Source: Bugula neritina
Lineage: Eukaryota > Bryozoa > Gymnolaemata > Cheilostomatida > Bugulidae
NCBI GenBank assembly: GCA_964035545.1
Contig: CAXIUT010000230.1
Coordinates: forward strand, 186,001 to 250,000
Length of the DNA: 64,000 nucleotides
Direction: 5' to 3'
Shown: in pieces, positions 44,311 to 60,510 of the stretch
Layout of the letters: the number at the start of each line of letters is the position of its first letter
Position numbering within the stretch: the first letter of the stretch is position 1
Notes under the pieces: model-generated
Database searches by the model: none
Told to the model about the DNA's origin: nothing
What the model saw: only the letters and a program-made list of their open reading frames with translations
Made by a program: the position numbers and the translations under genes

Positions 44311-46650
44311 AATATAGTGTAATATACGGAAATGTACTGTAAAATACTGGAATATAATGTAACACACTGAAATATACAGCAACATACTGAAATACACTGT
44401 AACATACTGAAATAAACTGCAACATCCTGCAACATACTGAAATACACTGTAACATACTGAAATACACCGCAACATCCTACAAGATCATGAAATACACTGG
44501 AACGTATTGAAGTACACTGCAACACATTGAAGTATTCTGCAACACACTTAAACATACGGCAACATACTGAAATATACTTCGGCACATTGCAATATACTGC
44601 AGCATACTGAAATATGCTGTAGCCTGCTGAAATACACTGCATTATACTGAAATACACTGCTACATACTGAAATATACTGCAACATACTGAAATATACTGC
44701 GACACATTGCAATATACTGTAACATACTGAAATATGCTGTAGCACACTGAAATACACTGCAACTCACTGAAATATACTGCAACATACTGAAATACACTGT
44801 AACATATTGAAATATACTGCAACATACTGAAATACAGTGCTACATACTGAAATATACTGCAACATACTGCAACATACTGAAATACACTGTAACATACTGA
44901 AATACACTGCAACATACTACAACATATTGAAAGACACTGCAACACATTGAAATATGCTGCAACATACCTAAATATACGGTAATATACCAAAATAAACTGT
45001 TACACATTGAAAAATACTGCAACATACTGAAATACACTGCAACACACTGAAAAACACTGCAAAATACTGTAACACACTGAAATATACTGCAAAATACTGA
45101 AATACACTGCTACATACTTAAATATACTGCAACACACTGCAACATACTGCAACATACTAAAATATACTGCAACATACTGAAATACACTGCAAAATACTGA
45201 AATACACTGTAACATACTGAAATATACTGCAACATACTGAAGTACACTCCTACATACTGAAATATACTGCAACTCACTGCAACATACTGCAACATACTAA
45301 AATACACTGTAACATATTGAAATACACTGCAACACATTGAAATATACCACAAAATATTGAAATACACTGCTACACACTGAAATATACTGCAACACACGGC
45401 AACATACTGCAACATACTAAAATATACTGCAACATACTGAAATACACTGCAAAACACTGAAATACGCTGTAACATACTGAAATATACTGCAACATACTGA
45501 AATATACTGCTACATACTGAAATATACTGCAACACACTGCAACATACTGCAACATACTAAAATACACTGTAACATAATGAAATACACTGCAACACATTGA
45601 AATATACTGCAAAATACTGAAATACACTGCTATATACTGAAACATACTGCAACACACTGCAACATACTGCAACATACTAAAATATACTGCAACATACTGA
45701 AATACACTGCAAAATACTGAAATACACTGTAACATACTGAAATATACTGCAACATACTGAAATACACTGCTACATACTGAAATATACGGCAACACACTGC
45801 AACATACTGAAACATACTAAAATACACTGTAACATATTGAAATACACTGCAACACAGTGAAATATACTGCAATGTGCCGAAATATATGGTAAACTACTGA
45901 AATATACTGTCACACATTGAAAATTACTGCAACATACTGAAATGAACTGCGACCCATTGCAATATACTGTAACATACCGAAATATGCTGTAGCACATTGA
46001 AATACACTGCAACTCACTGAAATACAGTGCTACATACTGAAATATACTGCAACATACTGCAACATACTGAAATACACTGTAACAAACTGAAATACACTGC
46101 AACATACTACAACATTTTGAAACACACTGCAACACATTGAAATATACTGCAACATACCTAAATATACGGTAATATACCAAAATATACTGTAACACATTGA
46201 AAAATACTGCAACATACTGAAATACACTGCAACACACTGAAGAACACTGCAAAATACTGTAACACACTGAAATATACTGCAAAATACTGAAATACACTGC
46301 TACATACTGAAATATACTGCAACACAGTGCAACATACTGCAACATACTAAAATATACTGCAACATACTGAAATACACTGCTAAATACTGAAATACACTGT
46401 AACATACTGAAATACACTGCAAAATACTACAACATTTTGAAATACACTGCAATACATTGAAATATACTGCAACATACCTAAATATACGGTAATATACTGA
46501 AATATACTGTAACACATTGAAAAATACTACAAAATACTGAAATACACTGCAACATATTACAACATACTGAAATACGCTGTAAGACATTGAAATCCACTGC
46601 AACACATTGAAATATACTGTAACTCGCTGAAACATACTGTAACTCACTGA
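44311..46650. repeat. HOR unit 20, L3 type, 2340 bp
   Basis: L3 variants include TACATACTTA (45111), AATATACCAC and GACCCATTGC (45951). It has a private AAGATCATGA at 44481. It follows L1 directly, so this super-unit lacks the hybrid L and spans 6290 bp. Confidence 0.92.
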
Positions 46651-48260
46651 AATATAGTGTAATATACGGAAATGTACTGTAAAATACTGGAATATAATGT
46701 AACACACTGAAATATACAGCAACATACTGAAATACACTGTAACATATTGAAATACACTGCAACACATTGAAATATACTGCAAAATATTGAAATACACTGC
46801 TACACACTGAAATATACTGCAACACACGGCAACATACTGCAACATACTAAAATATACTGCAACATACTGAAATACACTGCAAAATACTGAAATACACTGT
46901 AACATACTGAAATATACTGCAACATACTGAAATATACTGCTACATACTGAAATATACTGCAACACACGGCAACATACCGCAACATACTAAAATATACTGC
47001 AACATACTGAAATACACTGCAAAATACTGAAATACACTGTAACATACTGAAATATACTGCAACATACTGAAATATACTGCTACATACTGAAATATACTGC
47101 AACACACTGCAACATACTGCAACATACTAAAACACACTGTAACATAATGAAATACACTGCAACACATTGAAATATACTGCAAAATACTGAAATACACTGC
47201 TATATACTGAGATATACTGCAACACACTGCAACATACTGCAACATACTAAAATATACTGCAACATACTGAAATACACTGCAAAATACTGAAATACACTGT
47301 AACATACTGAAATATACTGCAACATACTGAAATACACTGCTACATACTGAAATATACGGCAACACACTGCAACATACTGAAACATACTAAAATACACTGT
47401 AACATATTGAAATACACTGCAACACAGTGAAATATACTGCAATGTGCCGAAATGTATGGTAAACTACTGAAATATACTGTCACACATCGAAAAATACTGC
47501 AACATACTGAAATATACTGCGACACATTGCAATATACTGTAACATACCGAAATATGCTGTAGCGCATTGAAATACACTGCAACTCGCTGAAATATACTGC
47601 AACATACTGAAATACACTGTAACATACTGAAATACAGTGCTACATACTGAAATATACTGCAACATACTGCAACATACTGAAATACACTGTAACAAACTGA
47701 AATACACTGCAACGTACTACAACATTTTGAAACACACTGCAACACATTGAAATATACTGCAACATACCTAAATATACGGGAATATACCAAAATATACTGT
47801 AACACATTGAAAAATACTGCAACATACTGAAATACACTGCAACACACTGAAAAACACTGCAAAATACTGTAACACACTGAAATATACTGCAAAACACTGA
47901 AATACACTGCTACATACTGAAATATACTGCAACACAGTGCAACATACTGCAACATACTAAAATATACTGCAACATACTGAAATACACTGCTAAATACTGA
48001 AATACACTGTAACATACTGAAATACACTGCAAAATACTACAACATTTTGAAATACACTGCAATACATTGAAATATACTGCAACATACCTAAATATACGGT
48101 AATATACTGAAATATACTGTAACACATTGAAAAATACTACAAAATACTGAAATACACTGCAACATACTACAACATACTGAAATACGCTGTAATACATTGA
48201 AATCCACTGCAACACATTGAAATATACTGTAACTCGCTGAAACATACTGTAACTCACTGA
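46651..48260. repeat. HOR unit 21, S type, 1610 bp
   Basis: Standard S structure with the usual junction 90 bp after the landmark. It has a private AACATACCGC at 46971. It is the last S unit in the window. Confidence 0.93.
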
Positions 48261-50600
48261 AATATAGTGTAATATACGGAAATGTACTGTAAAATACTGG
48301 AATATAATGTAACACACTGAAATATACAGCAACATACTGAAGTACACTGTAACATACTGAAATAAACTGCAACATCCTGCAACATACTGAATTACACTGT
48401 AACATACTGAAATACACCGCAACATCCTACAAGATACTGAAATACACTGTAACGTATTGAAGTACACTGCAACACATTGAAGTATTCTGCAACACACTTA
48501 AACATACGGCAACATACTGAAATATACTTCGGCACATTGCAATATACTGCAGCATACTGAAATATGCTGTAGCCTACTGAAATACACTGCATTATACCGA
48601 AATACACTGCTACATACTGAAATATACTGCAACATACTGAAATATACTGCCACACATTGCAATATACTGTAACATACTGAAATATCCTGTAGCACACTGA
48701 AATACACTGCAACTCACTAAAATATACTGCAACATACTGAAATACACTGTAACATATTGAAATATACTGCAACATACTGAAATACAGTGCTACATACTGA
48801 AATATACTGCAACATACTGCAACATACTGAAATACACTGTAACATACTGAAATACACTGCAACATACTACAACATATTGAAAGACACTGCAACACATTGA
48901 AATATGCTGCAACATACCTAAATATACGGTAATATACCAAAATAAACTGTTACACATTGAAAAATACTGCAACATACTGAAATACACTGCAACACACTGA
49001 AAAACACTGCAGAATACTGTAACACACTGAAATATACTGCAAAATACTGAAATACACTGCTACATACCTAAATATACTGCAACACACTGCAACATACTGC
49101 AACATACTAAAATATACTGCAACATACTGAAATACACTGCAAAATACTGAAATACACTGTAACATACTGAAATATACTGCAACATACTGAAGTACACTCC
49201 TACATACTGAAATATACTGCAACTCACCGCAACATACTGCAACATACTAAAATACACTGTAACATATTGAAATACACTGCAACACATTGAAATATACTGC
49301 AAAATATTGAAATACACTGCTACACACTGAAGTATACTGCAACACACGGCAACATACTGCAACATACTAAAATATACTGCAACATACTGAAATACACTGC
49401 AAAACACTGAAATACGCTGTAACATACTGAAATATACTGCAACATACTGAAATATACTGCTACATGCTGAAATATACTGCAACACACTGCAACATACTGC
49501 AACATACTAAAATACACTGTAACATAATGAAATACACTGCAACACATTGAAATATACTGCAAAATACTGAAATACACTGCTATATACTGAAACATACTGC
49601 AACACACTGCAACATACTGCAACATACTAAAATATACTGCAAAATACTGAAATACACAGCAAAATACTGAAATACACTGTAACATACTGAAATATACTGC
49701 AACATACTGAAATACACTGCTACATACTGAAATATACGGCAACACACTGCAACATACTGAAACATACTAAAATACACTGTAACATATTGAAATACACTGC
49801 AACACAGTGAAATATACTGCAATGTGCCGAAATATATGGTAAACTACTGAAATATACTGTCACACATTGAAAATTACTGCAACATACTGAAATGAACTGC
49901 GACACATTGCAATATACTGTAACATACCGAAATATGCTGTAGCACATTGAAATACACTGCAACTCACTGAAATACAGTGCTACATACTGAAATATACTGC
50001 AACATACTGCAACATACTGAAATACACTGTAACAAACTGAAATACACTGCAACATACTACAACATTTTGAAACACACTGCAACACATTGAAATATACTGC
50101 AACATACCTAAATATACGGTAATATACCAAAATATACTGTAACACATTGAAAAATACTGCAACATACTGAAATACACTGCAACACACTGAAGAACACTGC
50201 AAAATACTGTAACACACTGAAATATACTGCAAAATACTGAAATACACTGCTACATACTGAAATATACTGCAACACAGTGCAACATACTGCAACATACTAA
50301 AATATACTGCAACATACTGAAATACACTGCTAAATACTGAAATACACTGTAACATACTGAAATACACTGCAAAACACTACAACATTTTGAAATACACTGC
50401 AATACATTGAAATATACTGCAACATACCTAAATATACGGTAATATACTGAAATATACTGTAACACATTGAAAAATACTACAAAATACTGAAATACACTGC
50501 AACATACTACAACATACTGAAATACGCTGTAAGACATTGAAATCCACTGCAACACATTGAAATATACTGTAACTCGCTGAAACATACTGTAACTCACTGA
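48261..50600. repeat. HOR unit 22, L1 type, 2340 bp
   Basis: The L1 variant set is present (CACACATTGC 48651, AGAATACTGT 49011). Private changes are ATTACACTGT (48391), AGTATACTGC (49331), TACATGCTGA (49461) and AAAATACTGA (49641). Confidence 0.92.
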
Positions 50601-52860
50601 AATATAGTGTAATATACGGAAATGTACTGTAAAATACTGGAATATAATGTAACACACTGAAATATACAGCAACATACTGAAACACACTGTAACATACTGA
50701 AATAAACTGCAATATCCTGCAACATACTGAAATACACTGTAACATACTGAAATACACCGCAACATCCTACAAGATCCTGAAATACACTGGAACGTATTGA
50801 AGTACACTGCAACACATTGAAGTATTCTGCAACACACTTAAACATACGGCAACATACTGAAATATACTTCGGCACATTGCAATATACTGCAGCATACTGA
50901 AATATGCTGTAGCCTGCTGAAATACACTGCATTATACTGAAATACACTGCTACATACTGAAATATACTGCAACATACTGAAATATACTGCGACACATTGC
51001 AATATACTGTAACATACTGAAATATGCTGTAGCACACTGAAATACACTGCAACTCACTGAAATATACTGCAACATACTGAAATACACTGTAACATATTGA
51101 AATATACTGCAACATACTGAAATACAGTGCTACATACTGAAATATACTGCAACATACTGCAACATACTGAAATACACTGTAACATACTGAAATACACTGC
51201 AACATACTACAACATATTGAAAGACACTGCAACACATTGAAATATGCTGCAACATACCTAAATATACGGTAATATACCAAAATAAACTGTTACACATTGA
51301 AAAATACTGCAACATACTGAAATACACTGCAACACACTGAAAAACACTGCAAAATACTGTAACACACTGAAATATACTGCAAAATACTGAAATACACTGC
51401 TACATACTTAAATATACTGCAACACACTGCAACATACTGCAACATACTAAAATATACTGCAACATACTGAAATACACTGCAAAATACTGAAATACACTGT
51501 AACATACTGAAATATACTGCAACATACTGAAGTACACTCCTACATACTGAAATATACTGCAACTCACTGCAACATACTGCAACATACTAAAATACACTGT
51601 AACATATTGAAATACACTGCAACACATTGAAATATACCACAAAATATTGAAATACACTGCTACACACTGAAATATACTGCAACACACGGCAACATACTGC
51701 AACATACTAAAATATACTGCAACATACTGAAATACACTGCAAAACACTGAAATACGCTGTAACATACTGAAATATACTGCAACATACTGAAATATACTGC
51801 TACATACTGAAATATACTGCAACACACTGCAACATACTGCAACATACTAAAATACACTGTAACATAATGAAATACACTGCAACACATTGAAATATACTGC
51901 AAAATACTGAAATACACTGCTATATACTGAAATATACTGCAACACACTGCAACATACTAAAATATACTGCAACATACTAAAATACACTGCAAAATACTGA
52001 AATACACTGTAACATACTGAAACATACTAAAATACACTGTAACATATTGAAATACACTGCAACACAGTGAAATATACTGCAATGTGCCGAATTGTATGGT
52101 AAACTACTGAAATATACTGTCACACATTGAAAATTACTGCAACATACTGAAATGAACTGCGACACATTGCAATATACTGTAACATACCGAAATATGCTGT
52201 AGCACATTGAAATACACTGCAACTCACTGAAATACAGTGCTACATACTGAAATATACTGCAACATACTGCAACATACTGAAATACACTGTAACAAACTGA
52301 AATACACTGCAACATACTACAACATTTTGAAACACACTGCAACACATTGAAATATACTGCAACATACCTAAATATACGGTAATATACCAAAATATACTGT
52401 AACACATTGAAAAATACTGCAACATACTGAAATACACTGCAACACACTGAAGAACACTGCAAAATACTGTAACACACTGAAATATACTGCAAAATACTGA
52501 AATACACTGCTACATACTGAAATATACTGCAACACAGTGCAACATGCTGCAACATACTAAAATATACTGCAACATACTGAAATACACTGCTAAATACTGA
52601 AATACACTGTAACATACTGAAATACACTGCAAAATACTACAACATTTTGAAATACACTGCAATACATTGAAATATACTGCAACATACCTAAATATACGGT
52701 AATATACTGAAATATACTGTAACACATTGAAAAATACTACAAAATACTGAAATACACTGCAACATACTACAACATACTGAAATACGCTGTAAGACATTGA
52801 AATCCACTGCAACACATTGAAATATACTGTAACTCGCTGAAACATACTGTAACTCACTGA
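50601..52860. repeat. HOR unit 23, L3 type with 80 bp missing, 2260 bp
   Basis: The left and middle are L3 (AGCCTGCTGA, TACATACTTA, AATATACCAC at 51641). Near the 260-bp subrepeats it loses 10 bp at about 51951 and 70 bp at about 52021. The right side has GACACATTGC rather than the L3-specific GACCCATTGC. It ends the regular core. Confidence 0.9.
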
Positions 52861-55270
52861 AATATAGTGTAATATACGGAAATGTACTGTAAAATACTGG
52901 AATATAATGTAACACACTGAAATATACAGCAACATACTGAAATACACTGTAACATACTGAAATAAACTGCAACATCCTGCAACATACTGAAATACACTGT
53001 AACATACTGAAATACACCGAAACATCCTACAAGATCCTGAAATACACTGGAACGTATTGAAATATACTGCAACATACTGAAATACAGTGCTACATACTGA
53101 AATATACTGCAACATACTGCAACATACTGAAATACACTGTAACATACTGAAATACACTGCAACATACTACAACATATTGAAAGACACTGCAACACATTGA
53201 AATATGCTGCAACATACCTAAATATACGGTAATATACCAAAATAAACTGGTACACATTGAAAAATACTGCAACATACTAAAGCACACTGTAACATAATGA
53301 AATACACTGCAACACATTGAAATATACTGCAAAATACTGAAATACACTGCTATATACTGAAACATACTGCAACACACTGCAACATACTGCAACATACTAA
53401 AATATACTGCAACATACTGAAATACACTGCAAAATACTGAAATACACTGTAACATACTGAAATATACTGCAACATACTGAAATACACTGCTACATACTGA
53501 AATATACGGCAACACACTGCAACATACTGAAACATACTAAAATACACTGTAACATATTGAAATACACTGCAACACAGTGAAATATACTGCAATGTGCCGA
53601 AATATATGGTAAACTACTGAAATATACTGTCACACATTGAAAATTACTGCAACATACTGAAATGAACTGCGACACATTGCAATATACTGTAACATACCGA
53701 AATATGCTGTAGCACATTGAAATACACTGCAACTCACTGAAATACAGTGCTACATACTGAAATACACTGTAACATACTGAAATATACTGCAACATACTGA
53801 AATATACTGCTACATACTGAAATATACTGCAACACACTGCAACATACTGCAACATACTAAAACACACTGTAACATAATGAAATACACTGCAACACATTGA
53901 AATATACTGCAATGTGCCGAAATATATGGTAAACTACTAAAATATACTGTCACACATTGAAAATTACTGCAACATACTGAAATGAACTGCGACACATTGC
54001 AATATACTGTAACATACCGAAATATGCTGTAGCACATTGAAATACACTGCAACATACTGAAATACACTGCAAAATACTGAAATACACTGTAACATACTGA
54101 AATATACTGCAACATACTGAAATATACTGCTACATACTGAAATATACTGCAACACACTGCAACATACTGCAACATACTAAAACACACTGTAACATAATGA
54201 AATACACTGCAACACATTGAAATATACTGCAAAATACTGAAATACACTGCTATATACTGAAACATACTGCAACACACTGCAACATACTGCAACATACTAA
54301 AATATACTGCAACATACTGAAATACACTGCAAAATACTGAAATACACTGTAACATACTGAAATATACTGCAACATACTGAAATACACTGCTACATACTGA
54401 ATTACACGGCAACACACTGCAACATACTGAAACATACTAAAATACACTGTAACATATTGAAATACACTGCAACACAGTGAAATATACTGCAATGTGCCGA
54501 AATATATGGTAAACTACTGAATTATACTGTCACACATTGAAAATTACTGCAACATACTGAAATGAACTGCGACACATTGCAATATACTGTAACACACCGA
54601 AATATGCTGTAGCACATTGAAATACACTGCAACTCACTGAAATACAGTGCTACATACTGAAATATACTGCAACATACTGCAACATACTGAAATACACTGT
54701 AACAAACTGAAATACACTGCAACATACTACAACATTTTGAAACACACTGCAACACATTGAAATATACTGCAACATACCTAAATATACGGTAATATACCAA
54801 AATATACTGTAACACATTGAAAAATACTGCAACATACTGAAATACACTGCAACACACTGAAGAACACTGCAAAATACTGTAACACAATGAAATATACTGC
54901 AAAATACTGAAATACACTGCTACATACTGAAATATACTGCAACACAGTGCAACATACTGCAACATACTAAAATATACTGCAACATACTGAAATACACTGC
55001 TAAATACTGAAATACACTGTAACATACTGAAATACACTGCAAAATACTACAACATTTTGAAATACACTGCAATACATTGAAATATACTGCAACATACCTA
55101 AATATACGGTAATATACTGAAATATACTGTAACACATTGAAAAATACTACAAAATACTGAAATACACTGCAACATACTACAACATACTGAAATACGCTGT
55201 AAGACATTGAAATCCACTGCAACACATTGAAATATACTGTAACTCGCTGAAACATACTGTAACTCACTGA
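52861..55270. repeat. HOR unit 24, 2410 bp, rearranged
   Basis: Relative to L it has lost about 300 bp at 53051 (AACGTATTGA followed directly by AATATACTGC) and about 530 bp at about 53271, and has gained about 900 bp of extra copies of its own subrepeat/landmark segment at about 53751-54650. All three changes recur in unit 27. Confidence 0.87.
53641..54660. repeat. Local triplication of the AAATTACTGC landmark segment
   Basis: The AAATTACTGC decamer, normally once per L unit, occurs at 53641, 53961 and 54541 with the same neighbours (AATGAACTGC, GACACATTGC). Spacings of 320 and 580 bp differ by exactly 260 bp, one subrepeat, so the second interval looks like the first plus an extra 260-bp subrepeat. 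Confidence 0.85.
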
Positions 55271-58200
55271 AATATAGTGTAATATACGGAAATGTACTGT
55301 AAAATACTGGAATATAAAGTAACACACTGAAATATACAGCAACATACTGAAATACACTGTAACATACTGAAATAAACTGCAACATCCTGCAACATACTGA
55401 AATACACTGTAACATACTGAAATACACCGCAACATCCTACAAGATCCTGAAATACACTGGAACGTATTGAAGTACACTGCAACATATTGAAGTATTCTGC
55501 AACACACTTAAACATACGGCAACATACTGAAATATACTTCGGCACATTGCAATATACTGCAGCATACTGAAACATGCTGTAGCCTACTGAAATACACTGC
55601 ATTATACTGAAATACACTGCTACATACTGAAATATACTGCAACATACTGAAATACACTGCAAAATACTGAAATACACTGTAACATACTGAAATATACTGC
55701 AACATACTGAAGTACACTCCTACATACTGAAATATACTGCAACTCACTGCAACATACTGCAACATACTAAAATACACTGTAACATATTGAAATACACTGC
55801 AACACATTGAAATATACTGCAAAATATTGAAATACACTGCTACACACTGAAATATACTGCAACACATGGCAACATACTGCAACATACTAAAATATACTGC
55901 AACATACTGAAATACACTGCAAAATACTGAAATACGCTGTAACATACTGAAATATACTGCAACATACTGAAATATACTGCTACATACTGAAATATACTGC
56001 AACACACTGCAACATACTGCAACATACTAAAATACACTGTAACATAATGAAATACACTGCAACACATTGAAATATACTGCAAAATACTGAAATACACTGC
56101 TATATACTGAAATATACTGCAACACACTGAAACATACTGCAACATACTAAAATATACTGCAACATACTGAAATATACTGCAACACAGTGAAATATACTGC
56201 AATGTGCCGAAATATATGGTAAACTACTGAAATATACTGTCACACATTGAAAATTACTGCAACATACTGAAATAAACTGCGACACATTGCAATATACTGT
56301 AACATACCGAAATATGCTGTAGCACATTGAAATACACTGCAACTCACTGAAATACAGTGCTACATACTGAAATATACTGCAACATACTGCAACATACTGA
56401 AATACACTGTAACAAACTGAAATACACTGCAACATACTACAACATTTTGAAACACACTGCAACACATTGAAATATACTGCAACATACCTAAATATACGGT
56501 AATATACCAAAATATACTGTAACACATTGAAAAATACTGCAACATACTAAAATACACTGCAACACACTGAAAAACACTGCAAAATACTGTAACACACTGA
56601 AATAAACTGCAAAACACTGAAATACACTGCTTCATACTGAAATACACTGCAAAATACTGAAATACACTGTAACATACTGAAATATACTGCAACATACTGA
56701 AGTACACTCCTACATACTGAAATATACTGCAACTCCCTGCAACATACTGCAACATACTAAAATACACTGTAACATATTGAAATACACTGCAACACATTGA
56801 AATATACTGCAAAATATTGAAATACACTGCTACACACTGAAATATACTGCAACACACGGCAACATACTGCAACATACTAAAATATACTGCAACATACTGA
56901 AATACACTGCAAAATACTGAAATACACTGTAACATACTGAAATATACTGCAACATACTGAAATATACTGCTACATACTGAAATATACTGCAACACACGGC
57001 AACATACTGCAACATACTAAAATATACTGCAACATACTGAAATACACTGCAAAATACTGAAATACACTGTAACATACTGAAATATACTGCAACATACTGA
57101 AATATACTGCTACATACTGAAATATACTGCAACACACTGCAACATACTGCAACATACTAAAACACACTGTAACATAATGAAATACACTGCAACACATTGA
57201 AATATACTGCAAAATACTGAAATACACTGCTATATACTGAGATATACTGCAACACACTGCAACATACTGCAACATACTAAAATATACTGCAACATACTGA
57301 AATACACTGCAAAATACTGAAATACGCTGTAACATACTGAAATATACTGCAACATACTGAAATACACTGCTACATACTGAAATATACGGCAACACACTGC
57401 AACATACTGAAACATACTAAAATACACTGTAACATATTGAAATACACTGCAACACAGTGAAATATACTGCAATGTGCCGAAATGTATGGTAAACTACTGA
57501 AATATACTGTCACACATCGAAAAATACTGCAACATACTGAAATATACTGCGACACATTGCAATATACTGTAACATACCGAAATATGCTGTAGCGCATTGA
57601 AATACACTGCAACTCGCTGAAATATACTGCAACATACTGAAATACACTGTAACATACTGAAATACAGTGCTACATACTGAAATATACTGCAACATACTGC
57701 AACATACTGAAATACACTGTAACAAACTGAAATACACTGCAACGTACTACAACATTTTGAAACACACTGCAACACATTGAAATATACTGCAACATACCTA
57801 AATATACGGGAATATACCAAAATATACTGTAACACATTGAAAAATACTGCAACATACTGAAATACACTGCAACACACTGAAAAACACTGCAAAATACTGT
57901 AACACACTGAAATATACTGCAAAACACTGAAATACACTGCTACATACTGAAATATACTGCAACACAGTGCAACATACTGCAACATACTAAAATATACTGC
58001 AACATACTGAAATACACTGCTAAATACTGAAATACACTGTAACATACTGAAATACACTGCAAAATACTACAACATTTTGAAATACACTGCAATACATTGA
58101 AATATACTGCAACATACCTAAATATACGGTAATATACTGAAATATACTGTAACACATTGAAAAATACTACAAAATACTGAAATACACTGCAACATACTAC

Positions 58201-58290
58201 AACATACTGAAATACGCTGTAATACATTGAAATCCACTGCAACACATTGAAATATACTGTAACTCGCTGAAACATACTGTAACTCACTGA
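55271..58290. repeat. HOR unit 25, 3020 bp
   Basis: About 55631-58660 matches 13051-16080 at offset 42580, and its left part also matches 15711-16670 at offset 39560. It carries TTCATACTGA (56631) and two 260-bp arrays, like unit 6. It is a full-length form of the deleted unit 7. Confidence 0.88.
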
Positions 58291-60510
58291 AATATAGTGT
58301 AATATACGGAAATGTACTGTAAAATACTGGAATATAATGTAACACACTGAAATATACAGCAACATACTGAAGTACACTGTAACATACTGAAATAAACTGC
58401 AACATCCTGCAACATACTGAAATACACTGTAACATACTGAAATACACCGCAACATCCTACAAGATACTGAAATACACTGTAACGTATTGAAGTACACTGC
58501 AACACATTGAAGTATTCTGCAACACACTTAAACATACGGCAACATACTGAAATATACTTCGGCACATTGCAATATACTGCAGCATACTGAAATATGCTGT
58601 AGCCTACTGAAATACACTGCATTATACTGAAATACACTGCTACATACTGAAATATACTGCAACATACTGAAATATACTGCGACACATTGCAATATACTGT
58701 AACATACTGAAATATGCTGTAGCACACTGAAATACACTGCAACTCACTGAAATATACTGCAACATACTGAAATACACTGTAACATATTGAAATATACTGC
58801 AACATACTGAAATACAATGCTACATACTGAAATATACTGCAACATACTGCAACATACTGAAATACACTGTAACATACTGAAATACACTGCAACATACTAC
58901 AACATATTGAAAGACACTGCAACACATTGAAATATGCTGCAACATACCTAAATATACGGTAATATACCAAAATAAACTGTTACACATTGAAAAATACTGC
59001 AACATACTGAAATACACTGCAACACACTGAAAAACACTGCAAAATACTGTAACACACTTAAATATACTGCAAAATACTGAAATACACTGCTACATACTTA
59101 AATATACTGCAACACACTGCAACATACTGCAACATACTAAAATATACTGCAACATACTGAAATACACTGCAAAATACTGAAATACACTGTAACATACTGA
59201 AATATACTGCAACATACTGAAGTACACTCCTACATACTGAAATATACTGCAACTCACTGCAACATACTGCAACATACTAAAATACACTGTAACATATTGA
59301 AATACACTGCAACACATTGAAATATACTGCAAAATATTGAATTACACTGCTACACACTGAAATATACTGCAACACACGGCAACATACTGCAACATACTAA
59401 AATATACTGCAACATACTGAAATACACTGCAAAACACTGAAATACGCTGTAACATACTGAAATATACTGCAACATACTGAAATATACTGCTACATACTGA
59501 AATATACTGCAACACACTGCAACATACTGCAACATACTAAAATACACTGTAACATAATGAAATACACTGCAACACATTGAAATATACTGCAAAATACTGA
59601 AATACACTGCTATATACTGAAACATACTGCAACACACTGCAACATACTGCAACATACTAAAATATACTGCAACATACTAAAATACACTGTAACATATTGA
59701 AATACACTGCAACACAGTGAAATATACTGCAATGTGCCGAAATATATGGTAAACTACTGAAATATACTGTCACACATTGAAAATTACTGCAACATACTGA
59801 AATGAACTGCGACACATTGCAATATACTGTAACATACCGAAATATGCTGTAGCACATTGAAATACACTGCAACTCACTGAAATACAGTGCTACATACTGA
59901 AATATACTGCAACATACTGCAACATACTGAAATACACTGTAACAAACTGAAATACACTGCAACATACTACAACATTTTGAAACACACTGCAACACATTGA
60001 AATATACTGCAACATACCTAAATATACAGTAATATACCAAAATATACTGTAACACATTGAAAAATACTGCAACATACTGAAATACACTGCAACACACTGA
60101 AGAACACTGCAAAATACTGTAACACACTGAAATATACTGCAAAATACTGAAATACACTGCTACATACTGAAATATACTGCAACACAGTGCAACATACTGC
60201 AACATACTAAAATATACTGCAACATACTGAAATACACTGCTAAATACTGAAATACACTGTAACATACTGAAATACACTGCAAAATACTACAACATTTTGA
60301 AATACACTGCAATACATTGAAATATACTGCAACATACCTAAATATACGGTAATATACTGAAATATACTGTAACACATTGAAAAATACTACAAAATACTGA
60401 AATACACTGCAACATACTACAACATACTGAAATACGCTGTAAGACATTGAAATCCACTGCAACACATTGAAATATACTGTAACTCGCTGAAACATACTGT
60501 AACTCACTGA
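58291..60510. repeat. HOR unit 26, 2220 bp
   Basis: L-like, but 120 bp (12 decamers) is missing at about 59671. It has GACACATTGC (58681), AAAATACTGT and TACATACTTA, with private ATTACACTGC (59341) and AACACACTTA (59051). Confidence 0.88.

Larger units (their letters stand above)
52021..56350. repeat. Right-flank duplication, copy 1 (offset 7650 bp)
   Basis: From about 52021 this region matches 59671 to the window end at a constant offset of 7650 bp, with shared deletions and triplication. At least 4.3 kb is shared; the true right limit lies beyond the window. Confidence 0.88.
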
